Source: Myxococcota bacterium | Lineage (GTDB): Bacteria > Myxococcota > Polyangia > GCA-2747355 > JAKLHH01 | Direction: 5' to 3' | NCBI GenBank assembly: GCA_022710245.1 | Contig: JAKLHH010000305.1 | Location: forward strand, 1 to 8,056 | Length of the DNA: 8,056 bases | Part shown: positions 1 through 5,906 of the stretch, piece by piece | How the letters are laid out: the number at the start of each line of letters is the position of its first letter | Position numbering within the stretch: position 1 is the stretch's first letter | Notes under the pieces: model-generated | What the model was told of the DNA's origin: nothing | What the model saw: only the letters and a program-made list of their open reading frames with translations | Database searches by the model: none | Program-made: the position numbers and the translations under genes

Positions 1-1
1 C

Positions 2-1186
2 ACCGTGGCAGATTCCGCGGTGGTGGGCACCGAGCTCCGCGTGGGCGCGGACGCCGCCGGCGCGGTCTACGTCGCGGGCCGCGTGTGCCCTCCGCCGGTC
101 TTCGGCGCGACCACCATCCCGACCGGTTCGTGCCCGCGCCCCTATCTGCTCAAGTGGTCGGCGGCGGGCCAGCCGCTCTGGGCGGTCCCCTTCCCCAGCC
201 CCTCGGTGCCGACGCCCACCGCCACCGGGCTCACCGTCTCGCTGGCGGTCGACGCGGCCGGCAACGCCACGCTCGCGGGTGAGGGCAGCGGCACCCTGGC
301 CCTGCCGGGTGGCAAGAGCCTGACCGTGGCCGACCACGGCGCGCTGGTGATGCGGGTCGCCCCCTCCGGCGACCTCGTCTGGGCCGTGACCGCGGAGGGG
401 GCGGTGCTCCCCCAGGCCGTCGCGGTGGCCGCGGGCGGCGACGCCTTCATCACGGGGTACATGCACGGGGAGGCCAGCCTCGGGGGGCTCCCGCTCTCCT
501 CGAGCGGCGTGGCGGACCTCTTCGTCGCCAGGCTGAGCCCGGCAGGCAGCTTCGTCTGGGCCTCGCAGACGGCGGCAGCGAAAGGCAGCGCGGCGACCGG
601 CACCGCGATCGCCGTGGCTCCTGGCGGAGATGTGCTGGTGGCGGGGCAGCTCGGCGGGACGGTGACGGTCGGGACGCAGACGTACACCAGCCCGATGGGC
701 CCCCTCTCGCCCTGGGGCTCGACCGCGCTGGTGACGAAGCTGTCGAGCGCGGGGCAGCTCGGCTGGTCCCACGCCTGGACCGCGAGCAGCGACGTCATCG
801 TCCTCGGCGACAACCTCTCGCTCGCCAGCCTGGTCGTCGACAGCGCGGGGAGCGCCTACGTCGGCGGGTGGTACCGCGGCTCGCTGAGCATCGGCACGAC
901 CGCGCTGCCGGTGCCGACGGCCGATCTCCCGATCAAGGCGATCGATGTCTTCGTGGCCAAGCTCGACCCGAGCGGGAGCGTCGCCTGGGCCACGCGCGGC
1001 GGGGGAGAGTGGATGGACCTGGTCGGCGGGATGGCCGTCGACGGCCACGACAACGTCTACGTGGGCGGGCTCCTCGCGGGCGGCTCCGACGTGTCCAGCG
1101 CCGTCACCGGGTTCGACGGCGCAGCGCGTACCGCGCCGGGGGAGAGCGGGTTCCTCTGGAAGATCGGCTGCGGCTGGAAGCCGTAG
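2..1186 (+). CDS. SBBP-type beta-propeller repeat protein, 5'-partial
   Basis: The frame is open at the left edge, so the true start lies outside the window; the GTG at position 5 is only the first internal start-like codon. About 394 residues are visible, ending at a TAG. Six diverged repeats of 45-60 residues can be read. Each has a core like 'VDaaGnvYVaG' followed by a 'FVAKLspaGsvvWa' strand. The cores lie near residues 13-25, 80-92, 139-151, 202-214, 277-289 and 343-355 (counting from the GTG); the clearest are LAVDAAGNATLAG, DLFVARLSPAGSFVWAS and DVFVAKLDPSGSVAWAT. This is the pattern of SBBP (seven-bladed beta-propeller) repeats, common in large secreted or surface proteins of myxobacteria. 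The family has no enzymatic role that can be assigned. The last repeat ends in GCGWKP with no C-terminal anchor or sorting tail. An N-terminal signal peptide or lipobox is expected upstream but cannot be seen. Confidence 0.85.
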   Translation, partial: TVADSAVVGTELRVGADAAGAVYVAGRVCPPPVFGATTIPTGSCPRPYLLKWSAAGQPLWAVPFPSPSVPTPTATGLTVSLAVDAAGNATLAGEGSGTLALPGGKSLTVADHGALVMRVAPSGDLVWAVTAEGAVLPQAVAVAAGGDAFITGYMHGEASLGGLPLSSSGVADLFVARLSPAGSFVWASQTAAAKGSAATGTAIAVAPGGDVLVAGQLGGTVTVGTQTYTSPMGPLSPWGSTALVTKLSSAGQLGWSHAWTASSDVIVLGDNLSLASLVVDSAGSAYVGGWYRGSLSIGTTALPVPTADLPIKAIDVFVAKLDPSGSVAWATRGGGEWMDLVGGMAVDGHDNVYVGGLLAGGSDVSSAVTGFDGAARTAPGESGFLWKIGCGWKP

Positions 1187-1350
1187 CGCGCAGCCCGCGC
1201 CGTCACGGCCTGCTCCGAGGCCATCGCCACGGCCATCGAGGAGCTGCGCGAGGGCTCGCCGGATCTCGGAGCCTCGCCTGACAGCTCCACCCAGCGCCAC
1301 CGACCACCTTCGCGGGTGACGATCGTGATTCCACCGTGTTGTCCCGTGGC
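1187..1350. other. Spacer between SBBP and C39-like genes with weak inverted repeats
   Basis: No gene is supported here. An 8-bp perfect inverted repeat has arms GCTCCGAG (1212-1219) and CTCGGAGC (1265-1272). A nested, imperfect hairpin (arms 1212-1216/1240-1244 and 1219-1222/1231-1234) shares the left arm. Neither is followed by a T tract, so a terminator for the SBBP gene is possible but unproven. No convincing -10/-35 pair or Shine-Dalgarno sequence precedes the downstream gene. Confidence 0.3.
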
Positions 1351-2085
1351 ATGGCCGTTGCCTACGTCTCGGGCGTGCGCTCTCGCCCTCGTCTCATCCT
1401 CACGCTGGCCCTGCTGCTCGGCGCGCTCGCTGCAGCGCCGGCGGGCGCGGAGACCCCGCTCTACCGTCAGGAGCGCGAGGACTCGTGCGGGCCGGCGTGC
1501 CTGCGCATGATGATCGATTCGGTCCGCAGCGAGCGACACAGCGAGGAGCAGATCCGCCAGGTCTGCCGCACGGTGCCCGGTGGCTACGGTCATCCGCAGC
1601 GCACCGAGGCGGGCATGGACGCGACCGCGATGCCGGAGGTGCTGCGGCGCTTCGGCGTGCCCTCGCGGCTCGTGACCGGCGCGCTCGGCTACGCTGCCCT
1701 CCAGCAGCACACACCGGCCATCGTGCGGCTGAAGATGAGCGGCGGCGGGGGACACTTCGTGCTGGTCGAGAGGGCTACCTGCGTCGGAGCCGATCGACTG
1801 CCCAGCTGGCAGATGGAGATCTATGACCCCGACCCCGGGCAGCGCTACACCCTGCCCGGCCACATCTTCGCCTCCTGCTATGGCGACTACTGCGTCTGGC
1901 GAGGAGGCGAGGGCCAGGCGTCCGGACAGCCCGGGCAGGCTCGAGGCCTGGGCTCGGGGGCGGGGACGGGGCGAGGGGCGGGGGCGGGGACGGGGCGAGG
2001 GCCGCGGAGCGTCGTCCGCCCGGTTCCTCCGGCGCGCCCCGCGCACGTGAGCCTCGCCGGCCGCGCCCCGCGAGCGCGACGCTGA
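1351..2085 (+). CDS. Secreted C39-like (papain-fold) cysteine peptidase
   Basis: A 244-residue protein from ATG 1351. An in-frame GTG (1336) and TTG (1339) lie upstream, but none of the starts has a good Shine-Dalgarno. ATG was chosen because it opens directly into a signal peptide: basic RSRPR at 10-14, hydrophobic LILTLALLLGALAAA at 15-29, likely cleavage after AGA-33. The mature part carries the C39/papain-like signature. Q40 lies just before the DSCGPAC block with the predicted nucleophile C46; H135 is in GGHFVLVE; D159 is in YDPDPG. This matches Peptidase_C39_2-type proteins, related to double-glycine leader peptidases, but there is no attached ABC transporter and no visible peptide substrate gene. 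C50, C72, C144, C176 and C181 could form disulfides after export. Residues 186-244 are low-complexity, Gly/Arg/Ala/Pro-rich and repeat-encoded, so probably disordered. The substrate is unknown. It is convergent with the rhodanese gene. Confidence 0.8.
   Translation: MAVAYVSGVRSRPRLILTLALLLGALAAAPAGAETPLYRQEREDSCGPACLRMMIDSVRSERHSEEQIRQVCRTVPGGYGHPQRTEAGMDATAMPEVLRRFGVPSRLVTGALGYAALQQHTPAIVRLKMSGGGGHFVLVERATCVGADRLPSWQMEIYDPDPGQRYTLPGHIFASCYGDYCVWRGGEGQASGQPGQARGLGSGAGTGRGAGAGTGRGPRSVVRPVPPARPAHVSLAGRAPRARR
1957..2000. repeat. 24-bp-period direct repeat encoding the C39-like protein's Gly/Arg tail
   Basis: Two identical 20-bp copies (1957-1976 and 1981-2000) sit 24 bp apart. The period is a multiple of three, so the array stays in frame and is read as GAGTGRGA then GAGTGRGP in the tail of the C39-like protein. 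It may be a replication-slippage product. Confidence 0.8.
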
Positions 2086-2180
2086 CCCGCTCGCCTGCGC
2101 CGCCTCGCGAGCGCGACGCTGACCCGCGCGCCCTGCGCCGGAGCCTCACCGGCCGCGCGTCGCGAGCACGACGCTGAGCG
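2049..2180. repeat. Degenerate repeat cluster spanning the C39 stop and the convergent spacer
   Basis: A core CGCGAGCGCGACGCTGACCC occurs at 2069-2088 and again, identical, at 2106-2125; a diverged form is at 2161-2180. The preceding GAGCCTCGCCGGCCGCGC block (2049-2066) recurs with one change at 2141-2158, so a block of about 40 bp is duplicated. The stop TGA of the C39-like gene (2083-2085) lies inside the first copy. The rest fills the approximately 100-bp gap before the convergent rhodanese stop. An 8-bp inverted repeat (2112-2119/2157-2164) could fold, but no T tract follows. No gene is seen in 2086-2184. Confidence 0.7.
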
Positions 2181-2184
2181 GTCC

Positions 2185-2706
2185 TCACTTCTTCTCGGAG
2201 TGGTACTCGACGGGGTTGGTGGCGGAGTTGATCGGGCGGAGCTTGAGCATCCTGGCCTCGCCGAGGAAGTTGTGGAACGAGAGGCCGGCCTCCACCCACG
2301 CATCGAAGCCGACGTGGGACTTGACGTTCTTGTAGCCCACGCGCTGGAGCGCCTTGACCACCAGGGCGGAGCGGTTGCCCTTCTTGCAGTAGACCACGAT
2401 CTCCGCGGCGGGATCCCGCAGCGTCCGGGCGAGCGTGAACTCCACCACGCCCCGCTCGATCCAGGTGGCGCCCTTGAGGTGCCCGGCGTCGTACTCGTCC
2501 TTCGTGCGGACGTCGAGGAGCACGAGCTTCGGGTTCGCCTGGATCCGCTTCGTCAGCTGCTCGTTGCCGAGGAACTCGACGCCTCTCCGCGCGTCCTTGA
2601 TGACCTCCTCGATGGTCATCAGCGGAGCTGCCCAGCCCGGGCGCGGCGCCAGCGCGAGCAGCAAGGGCAGGCAGAACATCAGCGTGGCTCTCGGTGACAT
2701 CGTCAT
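2185..2706 (-). CDS. Periplasmic single-domain rhodanese (sulfurtransferase)
   Basis: A 173-residue protein starting at the ATG whose first base is 2706. GAGGGAG lies 6 nt upstream, better spaced than for the second ATG at 2700. The frame is open further upstream to 2979, but that stretch runs through the LysR gene and precedes the signal peptide. Residues 1-27 form the signal peptide (hydrophobic LMFCLPLLLALA, cleavage near GWA-26). The rhodanese domain spans about 30-142: LLDVRTKDEYDAGH at 63-76 and the active-site loop CKKGNRS at 107-113, with C107 as the predicted persulfide-carrying cysteine. Rhodaneses move sulfane sulfur from donors such as thiosulfate to thiophilic acceptors; here this would be in the periplasm. 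The physiological substrate is not evident. A charged tail of about 30 residues (144-173) extends beyond the domain. The gene is divergent from the LysR regulator. Confidence 0.88.
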   Translation of the reverse strand: MTMSPRATLMFCLPLLLALAPRPGWAAPLMTIEEVIKDARRGVEFLGNEQLTKRIQANPKLVLLDVRTKDEYDAGHLKGATWIERGVVEFTLARTLRDPAAEIVVYCKKGNRSALVVKALQRVGYKNVKSHVGFDAWVEAGLSFHNFLGEARMLKLRPINSATNPVEYHSEKK

Positions 2707-2712
2707 CGTGGT

Positions 2713-2719
2713 CTCCCTC
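2713..2719 (-). promoter_or_regulatory. Ribosome binding site of the rhodanese gene
   Basis: On the minus strand this reads GAGGGAG, 6 nt before the ATG at 2706 and 12 nt before the in-frame ATG at 2700. It decides the start in favour of 2706. Confidence 0.6.
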
Positions 2720-2738
2720 GTCTGGTCATCTCCAGTCG

Positions 2739-2768
2739 GTGATAGGCCATCGCCGCGCGGACGTCCAA
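2739..2768 (-). promoter_or_regulatory. Predicted sigma70-like promoter of the rhodanese gene
   Basis: On the minus strand TTGGAC (2768-2763) is followed after 18 nt by TATCAC (2744-2739). Each has four of six consensus positions, notable in such GC-rich DNA. The predicted transcription start is near 2732, giving a 5' leader of about 25 nt that contains the ribosome binding site. This is motif matching only. Confidence 0.4.
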
Positions 2769-2776
2769 CGATCGTT
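2767..2776. promoter_or_regulatory. Palindrome overlapping the predicted rhodanese -35
   Basis: AACGATCGTT is a perfect 10-bp palindrome. Its first two bases overlap the -35 hexamer, and its centre is about 40 bp upstream of the predicted rhodanese start. That is where LysR-family activator binding sites usually lie. The function is inferred. Confidence 0.35.
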
Positions 2777-2789
2777 TCCGCTTGTGCGC

Positions 2790-2804
2790 ATCGACGGATC
2801 CGAT
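2790..2804. promoter_or_regulatory. Candidate LysR-type recognition box (ATC-N9-GAT)
   Basis: ATCGACGGATCCGAT fits the ATC-N9-GAT (T-N11-A) pattern of LysR-type recognition sites, with 4-bp perfect arms ATCG/CGAT. Its centre lies about 65 bp upstream of the predicted rhodanese transcription start and 11 bp before the LysR start codon. This suits activation of the divergent gene plus autorepression of the regulator. Confidence 0.4.
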
Positions 2805-2815
2805 AGGTTGGCCGC

Positions 2816-3769
2816 ATGGAGCTCCGTCTGCTGAAGACCTTCGACGCGGTCGCCTGCACCATGAGCTTCAGCCGCGCGGCCGAGGTGCTGCACTGCACGC
2901 AGTCGACCGTGTCGGCCCAGATCAAGGCGCTGGAGGACGACCTCGGCGCGCCCGTCTTCGAGCGGCTCGGGCGGCGCATTACGTTGACCAGGACCGGCCA
3001 GGAGCTGCGGCGGCACGTGCGCCGCCTCCTCAGCTACGAGCAGGCCATCCGCGAGGCGGCCCGGAGGGCCGGCGAGACGCATGGGCTGATCAGCCTGCGC
3101 GCTCCGCAGAGCGTCGCCGACCACCACCTGCCGCAGATCCTGCGCCGCTTCTGCGCTGCCTACCCGCGCGTCGGCTTTGACATCGCGAACTGCGGCTCCT
3201 GCCAGCTCGCCGACGAGCTGCGCACGGGCGCCATCGACGCGGCCTTCCTGCTGGCCATGGCCCCGGAGGCCGCCGACCTGCGCACCAGCGCGCTGCTCAG
3301 CGAGCCGATGGGCTACGTCGCGAGCCCCACCTCGGCGCTGGCGACGCGCGTCGGGCTCGGCGTCGAGGACCTCGCGGAGAGCACGCTGCTCCTGCCGAAG
3401 CATGACTGCGGCTACCGGATGCAGCTCGAGCAGATCCTCAGAGAGGTGCGAGTCGAGCCGGCCGCCGTGATCGAGCTCAACAGCCTGGCGGCGCTGGTGC
3501 AGTGCCTCAAGACCGGCCTCGGGGTCGCCCTGTTGCCACGACGCGCCGTGGCCCGCGAGCTCGCCGCCGGAGAGCTCCGCGAGCTCGACTGGCGCGAGCC
3601 GCTCGCCGCGGGCCTGTTCTTCGTGCGCCACCGTGACAAGCCGCTCGCCGGGGCCTTCGGCGCGTTCGTAGCCATGGTCGAGGAGCACTTCGCCGCGGAG
3701 CGCGCCAGGCAGAGGGCGCCTCGCGCGCGCAAGCGAGGCCAGCCTCGCGCCCGCTCCCGCGCTGGCTGA
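2816..3769 (+). CDS. LysR-family transcriptional regulator, divergent from rhodanese
   Basis: A 317-residue protein from ATG 2816, with only a weak AGG in front. Residues 1-60 are a typical LysR winged HTH: LRLLKTFDAVACTMSFSRAA, then a recognition helix around TQSTVSAQIKALE (28-40) and the wing VFERLGRRITLTRTG (47-61). A linker helix follows, and from about 91 a periplasmic-binding-protein-like effector domain begins (LISLRAPQSVADHHLPQIL). The usual GLGVALLP element is at 234-241. Notable are a CxxC (C126-G-S-C129) and C198 in a DCGYR motif. Other cysteines are C14, C27, C113 and C230. The C-terminal 24 residues are strongly basic and extra to the fold. LysR proteins act as tetramers and commonly control the divergently transcribed gene, here the rhodanese. 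The inducer is unknown. Confidence 0.92.
   Translation: MELRLLKTFDAVACTMSFSRAAEVLHCTQSTVSAQIKALEDDLGAPVFERLGRRITLTRTGQELRRHVRRLLSYEQAIREAARRAGETHGLISLRAPQSVADHHLPQILRRFCAAYPRVGFDIANCGSCQLADELRTGAIDAAFLLAMAPEAADLRTSALLSEPMGYVASPTSALATRVGLGVEDLAESTLLLPKHDCGYRMQLEQILREVRVEPAAVIELNSLAALVQCLKTGLGVALLPRRAVARELAAGELRELDWREPLAAGLFFVRHRDKPLAGAFGAFVAMVEEHFAAERARQRAPRARKRGQPRARSRAG
3733..3748. terminator. Hairpin at the 3' end of the LysR gene, possible terminator
   Basis: GCGAGGC-CA-GCCTCGC is a perfect 7-bp-arm inverted repeat inside the last codons of the LysR gene, pointing into the convergent junction. There is no T tract on either side, so a terminator role is weak. Confidence 0.25.
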
Positions 3770-3775
3770 AGAGCG

Positions 3776-3830
3776 TCGCGGTGGCTCGCGTGCCCGGCGT
3801 GTTCCGGTCCGCTGTCAGCGCACCGCGAGC
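3776..3830. repeat. Overlapping inverted repeats at the LysR/alpha-galactosidase convergent junction
   Basis: TCGCGGTG (3776-3783) pairs with CACCGCGA (3821-3828), and GCTCGCG (3784-3790) pairs with CGCGAGC (3824-3830). The pairs are mutually exclusive. They cover the 45-bp spacer between the two stop codons and the last codons of the alpha-galactosidase gene. A bidirectional terminator without T tracts is possible. Chance is also plausible at this GC content. Confidence 0.3.
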
Positions 3831-5698
3831 GCACGCCAGTCGAAGCTCACGCGTCCGCCGTCGACGGCGCGCCAGACCTCGGGCGGCCGCACGCGGTGCT
3901 TGCCGCTGAGGCGGCTCCAGAGGCTGACGGCGGCGAGCGCGCGCGACGGAGCGGCGGGGACGAGCGGGTCGGGCCGCGCGGCGCGGCCGCCGACGGCGGC
4001 GCTCAGCTGGCGCCGGCTCTGGCCCCAGCCGAGGCGCGAGGGCGGCAGGCGCCTGAGGTCGTCGGAGAGGAAGAGCCCGCCGCCCGCGAGGGCGACCACC
4101 CAGCCGGCCGCGACGACGCGCGACCGCGGCGCGCGGCGCAGGAGGAGCGGGTCGGCGTCGAGGGTGGTCGCCGAGGAGAGGAACCAGCGGGCGCCGAGGT
4201 TCCTCGCCTGCGCGGCGACGTCGGCCCGCGCGGGTCCGAGCCAGCGCGCCGGGACGCTGACCGCGATGTCCGGGCCGACGCGCCACGCGTCGACGTGAGG
4301 GAAGCTGGCGATGCCGGGCGCGCCGCAGGCGAGCAGGTGCGTCTGTTCGCCGGCCGCCTCGCGGATGAGGCGCAGCGCGAGGCGGTAGGCCTCCATGCCG
4401 GTGACCTCGCGGTGTCGGGCGCCCTCGCAGGTCCCCGCCGCGAGGAAGTCGATCTTGAGGCGCTCGAAGCCCTGCGCCACCAGGCGGCGGATGCTGCCCT
4501 GGAGGTGGGCGGCGGCGCCAGGGTGCGTGACGTCGAGGACGCGGTAGACGCCGCTCGGATGGCGATAGCGCTCACCGCCGACGAACCACTCGGGGTGGCG
4601 GGTGACGAGCGCGCTCCGCTCGTCGACGAGGAGCGGAGCGAGCCAGAGGCCGGGAGCGATCCCCCGCCGCCGGAGGTCGGCGGCGAGCCGCGCCAGCCCC
4701 GAGGGGAACTTCGCGTTCGGCTCCCACTCGCCCCAGCGCCGCTCCCAGCCGTCGTCGAGGTAGACCGCGGGGCGGCGAGGCGGCAGGCCGGCGCGCCGCA
4801 GCTGCTCGCCGAGGTGCGCCGCCGCGCGGGAGGCGTTCGCGCGCACCGCGCGCTCGTCGACGGCGCCGAAGAGCTCGTACCACGAGTTCCAGCCGACCTC
4901 CCCGGAGCGTCCGCGCGCGCGCGAGGGCAGGCTCGCGCCGTAGCGCTCGAGGAGGGCGCCGAGGTCGCTCCCCGCGCGGAGGTACCAGCGTTCCCCGGCC
5001 ACCTCCTGGCCGGGCCGAAGCCGGATCCGCTCGCCGGCTCCACCCGAGACGAGGCGAACGCGCACCGTGCCCGCCTCGCCCCGGCCGACCTGCACCCAGC
5101 TGCGAAAGCGCTCGGCCGTGGTCGCGCCCGCGACGAGCGCGTGGCGATCACCGGCGACGAAGGAGTACTCCCAGGAGAGCTCGCGCCCCCCGCGGCGCTC
5201 CTCGGCGCCGCCCCGGGCCCTGAGCGCGCGCTCGAGCTGCCTCCCGCCGACCAGCTCGCCGAGGGAGAGCACGCCGCTCTGGGACCAGGACTGAAAGCCG
5301 TTCGAGAGCCAGGCGCGCGCGCCGGGGACCTGCCCCTCGCCCTCGAGGGCGAACCCGCCGAGGACGAGCGGCCTCGAGGCGCGCAGTCGCAGCCGCACCT
5401 GGTCGGCCCCGGCGCGCTCCAGGAGGAGCTCGGCGCCAGGGAGCGAGCATGAGAGGCGGCCATCGACCAGGCGGGGCGGCCCCGCCGTGATCCAGCGCCC
5501 GTCGAGGAGCACGCTCGGCCTGAGGCCGAGGTGGGCGCCCTCGCCCTCGCACTCGAGCCCGCGCCCGGTCAGCTGCAGGCCAGGGGATGGTGCGGGCGGC
5601 GGCACCGCGCGTGCGGCGAGCGGGGTGAGGGTGAGGGTGAGGGTGAGGGGGACGACCAGAGAGAGCGGGGCCTGACAGCCTCCTCGACGACAGCACAT
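3815..5698 (-). CDS. Secreted GH36-type alpha-galactosidase
   Basis: A 627-residue protein starting at the ATG whose first base is 5698; GAGGAG lies 9 nt upstream. A signal peptide (PLSLVVPLTLTLTLTPLAARA, about 11-31) follows the start, with cleavage near ARA-31. An N-terminal beta-sandwich-like region (about 35-250, including LSNGFQSWSQ at 131-140) precedes a TIM barrel with clan GH-D signatures: GWNSW 269-273, YLDDGW 313-318, GLWLAPLLV 350-358, LKIDF 414-418 with predicted nucleophile D417, LLACGAPG 455-462, and WRVGPDIA 472-479 with predicted acid/base D477. The 60-residue gap between the two aspartates equals that I recall for Thermotoga maritima GalA (D327/D387). A small beta domain closes the chain from about 545. 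Expected reaction: release of terminal alpha-galactose from oligosaccharides such as melibiose or raffinose, outside the cytoplasm. No sugar transporter or regulator is adjacent. It may share a transcript with the upstream VirK-like gene. Related alpha-specific GH27/36 activities cannot be excluded. Confidence 0.85.
   Translation of the reverse strand: MCCRRGGCQAPLSLVVPLTLTLTLTPLAARAVPPPAPSPGLQLTGRGLECEGEGAHLGLRPSVLLDGRWITAGPPRLVDGRLSCSLPGAELLLERAGADQVRLRLRASRPLVLGGFALEGEGQVPGARAWLSNGFQSWSQSGVLSLGELVGGRQLERALRARGGAEERRGGRELSWEYSFVAGDRHALVAGATTAERFRSWVQVGRGEAGTVRVRLVSGGAGERIRLRPGQEVAGERWYLRAGSDLGALLERYGASLPSRARGRSGEVGWNSWYELFGAVDERAVRANASRAAAHLGEQLRRAGLPPRRPAVYLDDGWERRWGEWEPNAKFPSGLARLAADLRRRGIAPGLWLAPLLVDERSALVTRHPEWFVGGERYRHPSGVYRVLDVTHPGAAAHLQGSIRRLVAQGFERLKIDFLAAGTCEGARHREVTGMEAYRLALRLIREAAGEQTHLLACGAPGIASFPHVDAWRVGPDIAVSVPARWLGPARADVAAQARNLGARWFLSSATTLDADPLLLRRAPRSRVVAAGWVVALAGGGLFLSDDLRRLPPSRLGWGQSRRQLSAAVGGRAARPDPLVPAAPSRALAAVSLWSRLSGKHRVRPPEVWRAVDGGRVSFDWRALAVR
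5624..5649. repeat. Hexanucleotide repeat inside the alpha-galactosidase signal peptide
   Basis: Four perfect GGTGAG units plus GG (CTCACC on the coding strand) encode the alternating Leu-Thr run in the hydrophobic core of the signal peptide (about residues 18-25). A six-base unit keeps the frame, so slippage would change the length of the core rather than switch the gene off. Confidence 0.85.
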
Positions 5699-5701
5699 GA
5701 T

Positions 5702-5713
5702 GGAGCGCTCCTC
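5702..5713 (-). promoter_or_regulatory. Ribosome binding site of the alpha-galactosidase gene, inside a palindrome
   Basis: GAGGAG on the minus strand (5713-5708) sits 9 nt before the ATG at 5698. It overlaps a perfect palindrome GGAGCGCTCC (5702-5711), which could only form a very small hairpin. Confidence 0.5.
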
Positions 5714-5767
5714 GAGCCGGCGCGGGCCGGTCCGGGAGGTCGGAGCAAAGGAGGTGCCAGGGGAGGG

Positions 5768-5789
5768 CGCGAGGACTGCGCGAGGACTG
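5768..5789. repeat. Tandem 11-bp direct repeat
   Basis: CGCGAGGACTG occurs twice head to tail (5768-5778, 5779-5789) in the spacer between the VirK-like gene and the alpha-galactosidase gene. Nearby, GGAGC/GCTCC arms (5801-5805/5811-5815) form a small hairpin with a 5-nt loop. No clear promoter was found in this 206-bp spacer. Confidence 0.6.
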
Positions 5790-5833
5790 CTCGGGGAGAG
5801 GGAGCAGGCGGCTCCGAGTTCGAGGGACTGCAA

Positions 5834-5906
5834 CCTGGGAGCGGCGGCCTGGGAGCGGCGGCCTGGGAGCGGCGGCCTGGGAGCGGCGGCCTGGGAGCGG
5901 CGGCCT
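5834..5906. repeat. Five-copy 14-bp tandem repeat abutting the VirK-like gene stop
   Basis: CCTGGGAGCGGCGG is repeated five times without a mismatch (5834-5847, 5848-5861, 5862-5875, 5876-5889, 5890-5903), followed by a partial CCT. The TAG stop of the upstream lipoprotein gene (5907-5905 on the minus strand) overlaps the last partial unit. The rest lies in the leader or spacer of the alpha-galactosidase gene. The unit is not a multiple of three, and copy number may vary between strains. Confidence 0.9.

Noticed and set aside
142..813. Minus-strand open frame across the SBBP gene
   Set aside because: No motif; the plus frame shows six regular propeller repeats.
1206..1280. Coding-like stretch after the SBBP stop (reads like EAIATAIEELREG)
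   Set aside because: Short, without a start or ribosome site, and it merges into an unconvincing frame. No evidence of a frameshifted extension of the SBBP protein.
1057..2046. Minus-strand open frame of 329 codons across the C39-like gene
   Set aside because: Arg/Pro/Ala-rich with no recognisable motif. The plus strand has the catalytic motifs.
2200..2697. Plus-strand open frame opposite the rhodanese
   Set aside because: The rhodanese frame has signal peptide and CKKGNRS active site; the opposite frame has no recognisable feature.
2707..2979. Longer N-terminus for the rhodanese
   Set aside because: It overlaps the LysR HTH-coding region and would place the signal peptide internally; GAGGGAG supports 2706.
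2726..3688. Minus-strand open frame of 320 codons across the LysR gene
   Set aside because: The plus frame is an unmistakable LysR protein. The antisense frame is a compositional shadow and would also cover the divergent promoter.
3896..5452. Long plus-strand open frame (518 codons) antisense to the alpha-galactosidase
   Set aside because: The minus frame carries the full set of GH36 motifs, a signal peptide and a Shine-Dalgarno. The plus frame is Ala/Arg/Glu-rich low-complexity sequence, a mirror of GC-biased codon use.
5834..5906. CRISPR array
   Set aside because: The 14-bp units are directly adjacent with no spacers, and no cas gene is present.
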